NCBI RefSeq assembly: GCF_030269925.1
Contig: NC_085124.1
Coordinates: 8,742,001 to 8,806,000, forward strand
Direction: 5' to 3'
DNA from: Bombyx mori
Taxonomy: Eukaryota; Arthropoda; Insecta; Lepidoptera; Bombycidae
Length of the DNA: 64,000 nucleotides
A program made the position numbers and the translations under genes. This document shows positions 52,310 through 62,586 of the stretch, piece after piece (the first letter of the stretch is position 1; every line of letters starts with the position of its first letter). The notes below the pieces were generated by a model. That model was not told where the DNA came from. It did no database searches and worked only from the letters and a program-made list of their open reading frames with translations.

Positions 52310-52413
52310 TCTATATATTAATACGTGAAGCAAAAACTTTGTATCCCTTTTTAAATTAAATTAAATTAAATTAAAATTGCGCGGACGGAGGAGTATGAAA
52401 TTTTCCACACTAG
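52310..52413 (+). mobile_element. Very short Helitron-like piece with an internal microsatellite
   Basis: It begins TCTATATATTAATACG after an A, as in the Lep1-type elements, and matches them for about 80 bases up to TTTTCCACAC, ending there in CTAG. An (AAATT)n run at 52353-52376 interrupts it. It could be a 5' fragment or an extreme internal-deletion form. Confidence 0.5.
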
Positions 52414-53772
52414 AAATATGGTTGAATCGCATCGCAGAAGATAATTTCACGCAGCATTTTGTTGAGTCGGTGACTTTAACGGGTTTATGATGTAAATGTA
52501 ATAAAGCAAATGGCTCTTCTTCGCCACTCGCATGAAAGGATGGCACTCCATGCGTCGCTGTAAAATATTTTTATGCTTTATTAAGTTAATGTCACTCTGC
52601 ATATCTACGTGTACAACCCTTTGTGTTGTGTCAGACTCATAATAATATTAACGCAAGATTTTTTCTCGTGTTTCCATTTTAATTATAATCTAACTAAAGG
52701 TAAATAGGATTGACGTTGTGCTGTGTTACTGATAAGGTATTTGTGATCAGGTTTTTCCTTTATTTAATAGTTTTATAAGATTGTTGATCGCAATTGAAAA
52801 CACATAATCGGATCTCCTAATCATAAATGCTTAGCGCTGGTCTACCAAAAGTTCAGCGAAGTCGCTCAATACCATAAAGATTTTTTCTTAACTTTCTTAA
52901 ATCTTATTTGAAGTAATATGAAGCGCTATTGATGTGCAGTTGATCTTAGAACTTAATAGCTTACGGTAGAACTCATCCCACGTAAGACAATATATATATT
53001 TTTAAGAGATCTCAAGTAGTGGACAAACTACACAAAGGTGAGTCACTTTGGACTTTTTGTAATTATGTTGTAAGGTTGATCATTGCTCTTTGAAGACTTA
53101 GGTCTCAATTTATCCTTAAAGCTTTCTTTACAGCTTTTTTTGGAAAACTAGCAAAAGGTTAATGGTTAATGGTAAAAAAAAAAATTTTTGAAGATTCCTC
53201 GTAAAAACTTCGGTTGAAACTTTAAGAAGTACGTTCACTCACATAATTGGTTCGTAATTTGTTCAGTATTCGCTGCGAATAAAAAATTTTTCACAATTTT
53301 AATTCAAATTACGAATCCGACACGATTATATAATTACAAAGATTGGAAGTCGTTAAAGCGTAACACCAAGGTAAACCCAACAATTACTTCCAGTCAATCA
53401 TTGAACCGAGACATCTTCCGCCAAACATCGATTCTCCGCGAAAAAAACCTTTGAAATCCGCAAGCAAACTGTCAAGACTCGATCGACAATAATTAGTTGG
53501 AGTGTTGAGTGCGGAGGAAGCTCAAGATTGATGGCATGGGCACAAAGGTCTGTCGGTGATAAATTGCCCGATATTAGGTCATGATTTGGGCCGGATATTT
53601 GCCTATCGGTTTCACTATCGGCCTTGCATTTTTTGTCTGTTGGGTTCTAGGCGGAATGTAAAGTGAATATGAATTGAACTGTCTTTGATAAATGATGGTA
53701 GCGTGAATATCTATGTGCCTAGCTTATGAATCATCTATATTATGAGTACAATCATATAAGGCGGGCGACTTT
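52414..53772. other. Non-coding stretch
   Basis: 53390-53660 is more complex than its surroundings and may be unique host sequence. No open frame of note. Confidence 0.4.
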
Positions 53773-54019
53773 TACTGGTGGTAGGACCTCGTGTGAGTCC
53801 GCGCGGGTAGGTACCACCACCCTGCGTATTTCTGCCGTGAAGCAGTAATGCGTTTCGGTTTGAAGGGTGGGGCAGCCGTTGTAACTATACTTGAGACCTT
53901 AGAACTTATATCTCAAGGTGGGTGGCGCATTTACGTCGTAGATGTCTATGGGCTCCAGTAACCACTCTTAACACCAGGTCGGTTGTGAGCTCGTCCACCG
54001 ATGTAAGCAATAAAAAAAA
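53773..54019 (+). mobile_element. Bm1-type SINE, 5'-truncated
   Basis: A plus-strand copy starting at the ACTGGTGGTA break point, with a short A tail. Confidence 0.88.
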
Positions 54020-54457
54020 GACATTCTAAAATTTTAACATATTATTATCTTACTTTGACATATAAAAAATCAAGATACGAATGTACTAATTTCAGGGTTT
54101 TTACCCTTCATTGTGCTAAGAGCTTACGTCTTGCCGAATTTTATGTTTCAGATCAACAGAAAACGCCCGAAAGGTTTTAATGAGTGACAAAATACTTTTT
54201 GATTGAGAAGCTTGAGATTTTTATGACTTCCTTCGAACAAAGTGATTCTATAGGGTTTCCGTTATTTTTCTTTTGAGTAGCGGAACCCTAAAAATGAAAA
54301 AATATCAATTGCTCTGTAAAGGTTAGATTGAAGAAAATCTTGTATGAAATTTGGAAAATAGACATTTTAAGACAGGAACGGTGGGCGGCAGTTGGTTTAA
54401 ATTAATTGTACATTCACGAAAATTGTTATTTTCTCGTATGTTGTGTATTTTTTTTTA
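54020..54457. other. AT-rich non-coding stretch
   Basis: Nothing recognised in this interval. Confidence 0.5.
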
Positions 54458-54757
54458 GGATTGAAGGATTACTGGTGGCCCGGAGGCCTTTCCAGTTTCA
54501 CCAGGACAGGTGGACGAGCAAAGGCTCAGCCAGGAGGGGTGGGATTTGCTAACAGCTACCCGAGCGCCTCCGAAGGAGACCTAACAACTCAAGAGCAGCT
54601 GCTTCGCGAATGAATCTACTACCGGATCGGAATCGCGACCCGCTGAGAAGATCCGGCGAAAAACTCAGCGAGCTGATTCATGGGTTAGGTTGCACGGCGA
54701 ACTCTTTGTCGAGTTCGACGAGTACGGTTACTGGGGTCCCTAAGCCTACTTCTAGTG
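54458..54757 (-). mobile_element. Jockey-clade copy 3, 3' part (interrupted by an R1-clade insertion)
   Basis: A T run (54458-54466) is followed by the 3'UTR and last codons of the same family as the two intact elements, including the hairpin at 54639-54672. The sequence breaks at 54757 and resumes at 59054 after the R1-clade insertion. Confidence 0.88.
54748..54757. repeat. Target-site duplication of the R1-clade insertion, left copy
   Basis: ACTTCTAGTG recurs at 59044-59053. Removing the insertion and one copy restores the LINE sequence order seen in the intact elements. Confidence 0.88.
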
Positions 54758-55243
54758 TTTTTTTTTTTTTTTTTTTTTTTTGGTCAGGAGGAAATCGCCG
54801 GACTTCCGCCCTCCCCTGGGGATGAAGGGCGGGGCATGTCGGAGTCGAACTGACTAAAACCTCCTGTCGCTCAACAACCCGCGTCCGAACCTCGCATGAG
54901 ACAGAACCCATGAAAAGGCAAAGGGGGGAAAGTGAAGCGTTTAGTGCGGAGCACATCTCTCCCATCACCCTCCCCCTCGGGACGCCGGACCGGTGGTCGT
55001 CGGCGCCACGACCACCAGCCCTCTCGGTCGGCAGGCTATCCGGAGCCCGCCTAGATGGCGCCGGTTAGAATGGGTTATCCTACGGAATACCCCGCTGGAT
55101 CAAAACCAGCGTGGGTCGAGGATAGCCGGCCTTCCATCACCCGGATGCTCTTGCGTAAAACGCGTGCAGAGCAGCTTGCACGTCGTCTTCTTAGGCCCCC
55201 TTTGCCGGTCCCCAGACCGACGTGTAAAGGGGACCCGAAACAC

Positions 55244-58200
55244 TTAGAGGGCCAGGGCTTGGGCGATATCCGCCTCCCTGGCCCCCGCTCGACGGCGGCG
55301 GGCTTGCGCGTCTCTCACGCGCCCCGCCGCCTCCTTCTGCGAGATGGTGCACTCGCAGAAGTCGAGCATCGCCTTCCACGACTCGTCGTCGCCGAGCATC
55401 GATGCCACAACACTCGGCAACGACAAGTCGTTTCCTATTTTTGCGACGAGGACACGGCGCCACCCCTCCCATGCGGGGCAGGCAACGAGCGTGTGCTCTG
55501 CCGTGTCCAAGTCGCAACCACAATGGTGGCACTCTGCCGTCGGCTCGGCTCTGATCCGGTGCAGGAACTCACCGAAGCAACCATGCCCAGTGAGCACCTG
55601 CGTGAGCCGGAAAGTGAGGCGTCCTCTGTCACGATTCGCCCAGTCCACAAGGACTGGGCGAATCGCCTCGACGGTCCTACGACCAGCCGAAGGATCGGCC
55701 AGCCGCCTGGACCATGATTCCAGCACGGACCGCCGAGATTGGGCCCTCCGCGCTCTGACCACACTGGGGCTGGGGCGCGCCACGCCCCGGGCACGAAAGT
55801 CAGCCCGCCACTGATAGTCAGCGGCGAGCGCCTCCGCTTCCAGAACCCAAGGCGGCGTCCCAGCCAGTACACACGCCGCCTCGAAGGAGATGGTGCGATA
55901 GCCGCGGATGACCCTGACCGCGATGGTGCGTTGCGGCCGTTGCAGCAACTTTGCTACCCCCACGGCCAGGGACTGGCCCCACACGGGCGCCCCGTATAGG
56001 GCCATTGACCGCACCACCCCTGTATAGAGACGGCGCGTCACCTGGTCAGGCCCCCCGACGTTGGGCAGAAGCCGGCTTAACGCGCCGGCCACCCCCAACA
56101 AACGAGGGACCAGATTCTGAAAGTGAGCACGGAAGGTCCAACGACTGTCTAGAATGAGGCCGAGGTACTTCAACTGCACCCCGACCCCAATACGGACGCC
56201 TCCAACCACGATTTGAGCATCGATAGGTGGCACTCTCCGGGGCCTGTGGAACCACATGGCCTCGGATTTACTGAGTGCCACGTCGAGGCCCAATCTCCTG
56301 ATTTTGCCGACGACATGCGCCACCCCAACGGTAGCAAGACGGGCAGACTCAGCAAAACTCCCCCCCCGGGCCACGACCAACGTGTCGTCTGCGTAGCAGA
56401 TTACACTCAGGCCCGGGAGGAGGGCACCTCTTAGCACCCAGTCATACCCGATATTCCACAGAAGAGGGCCGAGCACCGACCCCTGTGGAACACCGCGCAC
56501 GACCGGGAATCGGTGCACGATCCCATCATGTCCAGTACACGTGACCGATCTGTCCTCTAAGTAGGAACCCACCAGCCGGCGAAGGTAGGGGGGCACTCCG
56601 TGTCTTTCCAGCGCCCCCCCTATCACGGACCAGGGCAGGGTGTTGAACGCATTGGCGATATCGAGTGATACCGCCAGGGCCACCCCGCCCCTGGAGACGG
56701 CCTCCTCCGAGAGGGCCCGCACGCGAAGGATCGCGTCTACGGTTGAGCGGCCCTCTCGGAAGCCATACTGTTCCGCCGACAGATCGGGTCCCACCCCGGC
56801 CAGATGCTGGATGATGCGGGCTGCCAGAATACGTTCCAGCAGCTTGCCCACCTCATCCAGCAACACGATGGGACGGTACCCGGCGGCGGTATCCGCCGGG
56901 CGCCCCTCCTTTCTCAACAGCACGAGTCTGCCCGTCCTCCACGATGAAGGAAACCGTCCCGACTCGAGGCAGGAGTTGTAAAGCCTCAAGAGTCGGTCCC
57001 CCAGGGCACCAAGAGCCAAGCCCCAAACCCGACCATGGACGCCGTCCGGGCCGGGTGCAGTGTCCTTCGCGCACATTTTGCGTACGGCCACACGGAGCTC
57101 CGCCCCCGTTATATGGGGCACCTCAGCAGGGACTTCACCGTCGTATTCCGGCGGCGTGTCCATAGCGGGAGCGATAAATCCATCCCGCTCCTGCGGGAAC
57201 AGCGCCGAGACGATGTCCCGCAGCTGCTGAGGCTGGAGACGCTCCGTGATCGGGGGGGCCCATGGGCGCATTTTATTGCGCACCATATGATAGGGCCGCC
57301 CCCACGGATCCTCATCCAGCGTCTCCAAGAGACCCTCCATGTGTTGGTTCTTGGCTCTTCTGATGGCCAGCTGCAATGCCCTCTGCGCGACGCGAAATGC
57401 GCCGTGCAGCCGGACCTCTTCCGCCGCGAATGCAACCGGATCATTGCGTCGCGGCAGGCGGCGGCGGCGATGCCTGGCGCACTCGCGCCTCGCCCGAACG
57501 CACTCCACGCGGAGTTGCGCAATTTCGGGCGACCACCAGTACGCTTGGCGATTAGGAAGTCGAGGGCCAATCCGGGGCATCGACGCATCACAAATGCGAC
57601 ACATCGTGTCCCGGAACCACCCTGCCTCGCCCTCGACCTCGACCGGGTGTGGACGCATGGGCGCCCACGCCGCCACCATAGAGGCTTCCATCAGGAGCTC
57701 CTTATTCAGGCGCTTCAGTGCCCACTTGGGGAATGACCGGGACGCACCATGGGGGTGGTCCCTGTGGACGTCCGCGACTGCGGAGCGGGCGGAGAGATCA
57801 AACCGAATATATCGGTGATCTGACAGTGTCTCCGCCCCCTCCAAGACCCTCCAGTCGCGGATACGGCGCGCGATGGCCGGGCTTGCGAACGTAACGTCCA
57901 CAATAGACTCGCCCTGCCACCGCACGCACGTCGCAACCGAACCTCTATTCAACAAACAGAGGCCGGCCACGTTCGCCCACCTCTCCAGCAGCCTACCACG
58001 AGCGTCCGAGCGGGGGGAACCCCATGCGACAGACTTCGCATTGAGGTCCCCCGCGAGAATCACTGGACGGGGAGCGAGGCGGCGAGCAATCGCCCCGATC
58101 CCGCCCAGGAAATGCCCGAACTCGACAGTAGGCCTGTTTGGAGAGAAGTACGCCCCGATCACGACGGTCCCTTCCAACTGCACCGCGACGAAACCTTGGC

Positions 58201-58426
58201 CCCTGGTCACCATCGCCAGGGGGGGGATCGCCGCGTCTCTTCTTATGACTATGGCCGCCAGGCCGCCATCGTCCCCAAACCAGCAATCATTTGCCGGGGG
58301 AACGAAGTACGGCTCGGCGACCACAGCCACATCTATGGACCACTCCGCCATGCTCTGAGACAGCATGTCCTGAGCTCTGGCGGAGTGATTCAGATTTCCT
58401 TGGAGGAAGCGATAGGTGCGGTCCAT
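55244..58426 (-). CDS. ORF2: endonuclease-reverse transcriptase, R1 clade
   Basis: 1060 residues, uninterrupted. The AP-type endonuclease has NLNHS (~11), Glu 38 (VVAEPY), AGDLNAKS (~125-132) and LSDHRY (Asp 203, His 204). The reverse transcriptase has SLDIANAFN (~587-595), VRGVPQGSVLGPLLW (~643-657) and YADD (678-681). Near the C-terminus C966-X2-C969-X8-H978-X4-C983 forms the CCHC finger characteristic of the R1 clade. All catalytic residues are present, so the protein could be active if expressed, perhaps in trans. The start ATG overlaps the ORF1 stop as TAATG (58428-58424), pointing to termination-reinitiation as described for SART1. Confidence 0.93.
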   Translation of the reverse strand: MDRTYRFLQGNLNHSARAQDMLSQSMAEWSIDVAVVAEPYFVPPANDCWFGDDGGLAAIVIRRDAAIPPLAMVTRGQGFVAVQLEGTVVIGAYFSPNRPTVEFGHFLGGIGAIARRLAPRPVILAGDLNAKSVAWGSPRSDARGRLLERWANVAGLCLLNRGSVATCVRWQGESIVDVTFASPAIARRIRDWRVLEGAETLSDHRYIRFDLSARSAVADVHRDHPHGASRSFPKWALKRLNKELLMEASMVAAWAPMRPHPVEVEGEAGWFRDTMCRICDASMPRIGPRLPNRQAYWWSPEIAQLRVECVRARRECARHRRRRLPRRNDPVAFAAEEVRLHGAFRVAQRALQLAIRRAKNQHMEGLLETLDEDPWGRPYHMVRNKMRPWAPPITERLQPQQLRDIVSALFPQERDGFIAPAMDTPPEYDGEVPAEVPHITGAELRVAVRKMCAKDTAPGPDGVHGRVWGLALGALGDRLLRLYNSCLESGRFPSSWRTGRLVLLRKEGRPADTAAGYRPIVLLDEVGKLLERILAARIIQHLAGVGPDLSAEQYGFREGRSTVDAILRVRALSEEAVSRGGVALAVSLDIANAFNTLPWSVIGGALERHGVPPYLRRLVGSYLEDRSVTCTGHDGIVHRFPVVRGVPQGSVLGPLLWNIGYDWVLRGALLPGLSVICYADDTLVVARGGSFAESARLATVGVAHVVGKIRRLGLDVALSKSEAMWFHRPRRVPPIDAQIVVGGVRIGVGVQLKYLGLILDSRWTFRAHFQNLVPRLLGVAGALSRLLPNVGGPDQVTRRLYTGVVRSMALYGAPVWGQSLAVGVAKLLQRPQRTIAVRVIRGYRTISFEAACVLAGTPPWVLEAEALAADYQWRADFRARGVARPSPSVVRARRAQSRRSVLESWSRRLADPSAGRRTVEAIRPVLVDWANRDRGRLTFRLTQVLTGHGCFGEFLHRIRAEPTAECHHCGCDLDTAEHTLVACPAWEGWRRVLVAKIGNDLSLPSVVASMLGDDESWKAMLDFCECTISQKEAAGRVRDAQARRRRAGAREADIAQALAL

Positions 58427-59042
58427 TACTGTTGGACTACATCCATCGCCCCCTCCCCTTCACCACTGCCCCCGCCCTCCGGCACCGGCACCGCAGCGGG
58501 GATTACAGCGTTGGCCAGTGCTCCTCTGGCCAACCTTCTGTTTTGCCGACGCTTTGACTTGCGGCGCCGGTTGCGTTCGGTATTATTACCGGACGAAAAG
58601 CACGCCTTGCCTCCCGTTCGGTGGCTTGCCCTGCGCCCGGCCGCAGCACACAGAGCGCAATGCGGGGCAGCCGTGCAGGACGCCGCTTTATGTCCCGGCT
58701 GGCCGCAGCGGAAACACAGACCACTGCGGTCAACCGAGCTGGTGCACCTGGCGAGGCCGTGTCCGGTGCTAAAGCACCGGAGGCATCGCCAGGCGCGTGG
58801 TTCAAGCAAGTGCACGTGGGCCGCTATCCAGCCCACGCGCAGCATGCCCGGATTTCCCGAAGGTCTCCCGGGAGGAGGAGCAGCCAGGGAGGCGGCCGCT
58901 TCCACCGGGCAACGCACCCATACCGAGCTGGCCCCGGTATAACCGCGGCGCGGCTCGCCTACTGTAACATTTTCCAGTGCGCATTTGCCCTGGGCAGCGA
59001 CGGCCGCCGTCACCTCATCCCTGGTGGTGCAGTCGTCCAGGC
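58426..59042 (-). CDS. ORF1 (Gag-like) of the R1-clade element, N-terminus missing
   Basis: About 205 C-terminal residues remain. They contain zinc knuckles CLRCFSTGHGLARC and CFRCGQPGHKAASC and a third, looser CALCAAAG...C motif, then a basic stretch (RNRRRKSKRRQNRR) and an acidic/Gly end. These features fit the RNA-binding ORF1 protein of R1-clade LINEs, which is normally several hundred residues long. The 5' truncation of the element removed the rest. The frame runs on by chance into the surrounding Jockey copy, up to 59244. The stop TAA overlaps the ORF2 start. Confidence 0.8.
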
Positions 59043-59053
59043 CACTTCTAGTG

Positions 59054-59153
59054 TTAGAGCTGAAGGCGTCTAATGCAAAGGTTATTGGATCTGATGGATC
59101 CGTAAGGACGTGTCTAGGGCGTAGACGGTGACTGGCTCCTGTGTGATCAGGAT
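59054..59153 (-). mobile_element. Jockey-clade copy 3, 5' part (truncated)
   Basis: It encodes the ORF2 C-terminal stretch HVLTDPSDPITFALDAFSSN found in the intact copies. Homology stops at 59153 (the DHAGASH region), so the copy was 5'-truncated when inserted. Together with 54458-54757 it is ~400 bases long. Confidence 0.85.
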
Positions 59154-59574
59154 AGCGTTGCGTAATTACGAATTTATATCTGATTCTTTTGTTATGATAT
59201 TCTCTACGAGTATATTGATTCGTGAGCATCGTACTCAATAACAAACTGTAAACAATCTCGCGAATGCAAGGCTTTCATAATAACGATACAATATTAGATT
59301 TCATAATCAAAGTTCACAAATATTTGTTCAGCCAAGTTATGTAAGTACCTAATCTCTCATGAACGCTGATGCTATAACTCTCTATATTTTTATCAGGATT
59401 TTTCGTATAAACGCTATAAGTTTAACAACAACTTCATAAGTTGAACAATAAAATTTTGTAGTATTGTAACAATAACAATAATTCCAATTATACGTACTAA
59501 ACTAAAATAGCTATTCGTCGATCTATGACGGTATGTGCTCATTATTCTTAAAATATTTTGTACCCCGTAGCTCT
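59154..59574. other. AT-rich non-coding stretch
   Basis: Nothing recognised in this interval. Confidence 0.5.
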
Positions 59575-60029
59575 CTTTTTTTTTTTTTTTTTTTTTTTTA
59601 TTGCTTAGATGAGTGGACGAGCTCACAGCCCACCTGGTGTTAAGTGGTTACTGGAACCCAGATACATCTAGGACGTAAATACGCCACCCACATTGAGATA
59701 TAAGTTCTAAGGTCTCAAGTATAGTTACAACGACTGCCCTACCCTTCAAACCGAAACGCATTACTGCTTCACGGCAGAAATAGGAGGGGGGGTGGTACCT
59801 ACCCGCGCGGACTCACTAGAGGTCCCACCACCAGTAATTACGCAAATTAAAATTTGCGGGTTTGATTTTTATTACACGATGTTATTCCTTCACCGTGGAA
59901 GTCGATCGTAAACATTTGTTGAGTACGTATTTCATCAGAAAAATTGGTACTCGCCCGGGATTCGGACATCCCGTGCATCGGTCAACACGAATGCACCGGA
60001 CGTCTTATTCTTTACGCCACGACGACTTC
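59575..60029 (-). mobile_element. Bm1-type tRNA-derived SINE, full length
   Basis: A 25-nt T run (poly(A)) is followed by the full body and the tRNA-like head, whose B box is slightly altered by a small deletion (GCCCGGGATTCGGACATCCC on the plus strand). Confidence 0.9.
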
Positions 60030-60397
60030 TAGTCGCCTAGCTCGCCCGAAGTACACCTGATACGAAGTGACTACTCCATAGACAGCATAACGTAAACGCC
60101 GCTACTCTACAAAATCGTTCTCTGGTCTGTGGCAGAAGTTAAATGATACTGTATGTGTGGTATCAAAATACGCCTTACCACTCTTAAAGCTTTCTTGCTC
60201 AATTAACTTCATCATCGTATCCTGTAGTATGAGCTCTTTGCCGCGAAGTAGTCGTGCATTCTTTCTTAAGTTGGCGGATACTCGTTTTTTAATTTTTTTT
60301 ATTTCTAAGAGTACAGTGGCGGACTTAATGGTTAAGGCATTCTCTACCAGTTAACCAAGGTTGGTGTAAAGAATGTTGTGGTAGGTACAATGCTTTA
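60030..60397. other. Non-coding spacer
   Basis: A 65-codon open frame at 60157-60354 has no recognisable domain. No other feature was seen. Confidence 0.4.
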
Positions 60398-60686
60398 TCT
60401 ATATATATAAATGAATTGCTGTTCGTTAGCCTCGCTAAAACTCGAGAACGGCTGGACCGATTTGGCAAATTTTGGTCTTGAATTATTTATGGAAGTCCAG
60501 AGAAGGTTTAAAAGGTAAATAAATATGAAAATGCTCGGAATTCAATAAAAATAACAAATTTTGTTTTTCCTTTGATGTGTCCTCCGTCGGACGGATTTCT
60601 TTTGTTTGTTTTAAGTTTATTTTATACAAAAGTTTAGGTTTTTTATTTTACGATTGAGGTACTACGAAGTGTGTCAGGTCAGCTAG
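60398..60686 (+). mobile_element. Helitron-like non-autonomous element
   Basis: It starts TCTATATATATAAATGAA after A and ends GGTCAGCTAG before T, the TC...CTAG signature with A/T flanks. It contains the common lepidopteran block CGAGAACGGCTGGACCGATT. No coding capacity. Confidence 0.6.
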
Positions 60687-60704
60687 TTGAAAATAATAAT
60701 AATA

Positions 60705-60905
60705 TTCGTTAGGGCTGACAAGTTCTTGAGACCGCGTACCAGAAGACGTAGCGTGGGTAGGCCTCCTACAAGATGGACCGACGACCTATTGAGGTTCGTG
60801 GAGATCCGCTGGATGCAAGCAGCGTAAGACCGATCTGTGTGGCGAAGCTTGGGTGAGGCTTATGTCCTGCAGAAGACGTCTGCGGGGTGATAGAATAGAA
60901 TAGAA
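60705..60905 (+). mobile_element. Decayed RTE-like LINE, 3' coding end
   Basis: A plus-strand frame gives RSVGRPPTRWTDDLLRFVEIRW and, after a stop, WRSLGEAYVLQKTS, the C-terminal signature of RTE-clade ORFs. It ends in a TAGAA-type short tandem repeat near 60890-60905. Confidence 0.7.
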
Positions 60906-61635
60906 ATATTGTGTCGAAGGAAACGCCAACAGTGGCAATCTATTTTTGTATAGTATTTTTTTATTGTATTTTTAATCCGTTTTTTATATTGTATATTTAA
61001 TAAGATATTAATAAATAAATTGTTAATAATAATAAATAATAAATAAACATATACAAAACACACACTGTATCCATACACACATATAACATACAATGCTGTA
61101 CATATTATATAATATCATAAAATATACATTATGTTCATTGTTCATTTTAGTGCCAAATCTGATTTTAACGTAACTCGAGCCATTCGCTGGCTGGTCGACA
61201 ATAATAAAGATTAAGATGTTATACTGGATATAATATTCACGGCAATACATATCATTAAATAACAAGTTGTTTAACATTCCCATTGTGAACTCTCAATAAA
61301 CATTACGGCTAATACATTCAAATGTCTTCGAATCTGTATGTGCGAATTGATCGGCCGCAGAGCGATTTGAGAGGTATAGCTAAGCAAAATAGGGCTCTAT
61401 GTATTCGGTTTATGGTTCAAATCCTCTGGGGCACCGCGTACTTAGCTTGGGTTATTATGCAAATCATGTGCCTCGGAAGTGCTGCGACGTTACCTAGTTC
61501 CCTTTACTTGAGAGGCAAATTATGATAAATGAAATTCCGCAATATTCAAACAGTTTGTAGTATGGAGATTATTGGGTTCTGAAATGTTTCGTGCTATACA
61601 CACACATACATCTTTTGTTTCGATAAATTTTCAAA
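60906..61635. other. AT-rich non-coding stretch
   Basis: There are AATA microsatellites near 61010-61045. A 67-codon open frame at 61322-61525 is discussed in the findings. No gene could be supported. Confidence 0.45.
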
Positions 61636-62018
61636 TCTAAAATATAAAATTCTCGTGTCACAATGTTCGTTCCCATACTCCTCCGAAACCGCTTGACCGA
61701 TTCTCATGAAATTTTTTATGCATATTCAGTAAGCTTGAGAATCAGCTACTATCTATTTTTCATACCCCTAAGTGATTAGGGTTGTCCACCCCTAACATAT
61801 TTTTTTTTATTTGGATTTTTTTTTTGTTATAATGAGGTATTATGTGGTTGAATGATGTTTTGTTATTTTTATTATATAGTCCCTCATCGTTCACAGCACT
61901 ACATATCTCTTTCACTTATTTACCACATCCTTACACACTTACAATAAGTTTTTTTTCTACACTAGAAATTCCCTAGAAATCTTATATATGGTAAAACAAT
62001 GTTTGCCGGGTCAGCTAG
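61636..62018 (+). mobile_element. Helitron-like non-autonomous element
   Basis: It starts TCTAAAATATAAAATTCTCG after A and ends GCCGGGTCAGCTAG before T. The block CCGCTTGACCGATTCTCATG is typical of this repeat type in moths. The middle is a low-complexity AT region. Confidence 0.6.
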
Positions 62019-62039
62019 TATTGTATAACTCTGTCTAGC

Positions 62040-62290
62040 GATAAACAAGAATAGCATTTTCTCTTAAATCCGCTTATATTGAATTTGAAGTATCTGAGGC
62101 TCACATCACTTTCACATCACTAGACTACTATATATATTTTTTATATTTGAATTTTCAAATATTACATAAGTCTACGTGATAAACAAGAATGGCATTTTTT
62201 CTTAAATCCGCTTATATTGAATTTGAAGTATCAGAGGCTCACATCATTTTCACATCACTAGACCGCTATATTTTTTTTTTATATTTGAAC
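62040..62290. repeat. Imperfect tandem duplication, unit ~138 bp
   Basis: GATAAACAAGAATAGCATTT at 62040 recurs as GATAAACAAGAATGGCATTT at 62178, and the similarity continues for ~115 bases in each unit (GAGGCTCACATCA, TCACATCACTAGAC). Non-coding. Confidence 0.75.
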
Positions 62291-62505
62291 GAATTCTAAA
62301 CTATTTACTTATAGAAGATACAGAAGTACATATGTTTGAGATGGACATTGTAAGACTCTAAATATGTAGTAATTATTGTATACTTTCCACACGACAAACA
62401 AAAATTATTCCATTATACAATCAATTTTACAATCAGCAGCTCTTGCTACGTGTGGGATTAAAAATATGAATGACGTGAATGCAAAATAAGCTAAGTAAAA
62501 AATAG

Positions 62506-62582
<77 letters not shown>
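62506..62582. repeat. Uninterrupted A run of 77 nt
   Basis: A pure A homopolymer, much longer than the other poly(A) tails in the window. No recognisable LINE or SINE sits directly before it on the plus strand. Its exact length is likely to be uncertain in the assembly. Confidence 0.8.

Positions 62583-62586
<4 letters not shown>

Larger units (their letters stand above)
54758..59043 (-). mobile_element. R1-clade non-LTR retrotransposon, 5'-truncated, nested in Jockey-clade copy 3
   Basis: The element is 4.29 kb on the minus strand: partial ORF1, complete ORF2, a ~480-base GC-rich 3'UTR and a 24-nt poly(A) (T run 54758-54781). A 10-bp target duplication bounds it. The body is far more GC-rich than the flanks. 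The same family left the truncated copy at 10426-11140, and a relative lies at 63550-64000. R1-clade relatives in silkworm include R1, TRAS and SART; this one sits in no rDNA or telomeric repeat, so it is not site-specific in that sense. Confidence 0.92.

Noticed and set aside
57035..57736. 233-codon plus-strand frame opposite R1-clade ORF2
   Set aside because: An antisense shadow without recognisable motifs.
58112..58942. 276-codon plus-strand frame opposite the R1-clade element
   Set aside because: An antisense shadow of ORF1/ORF2; its composition follows the GC-rich coding strand.
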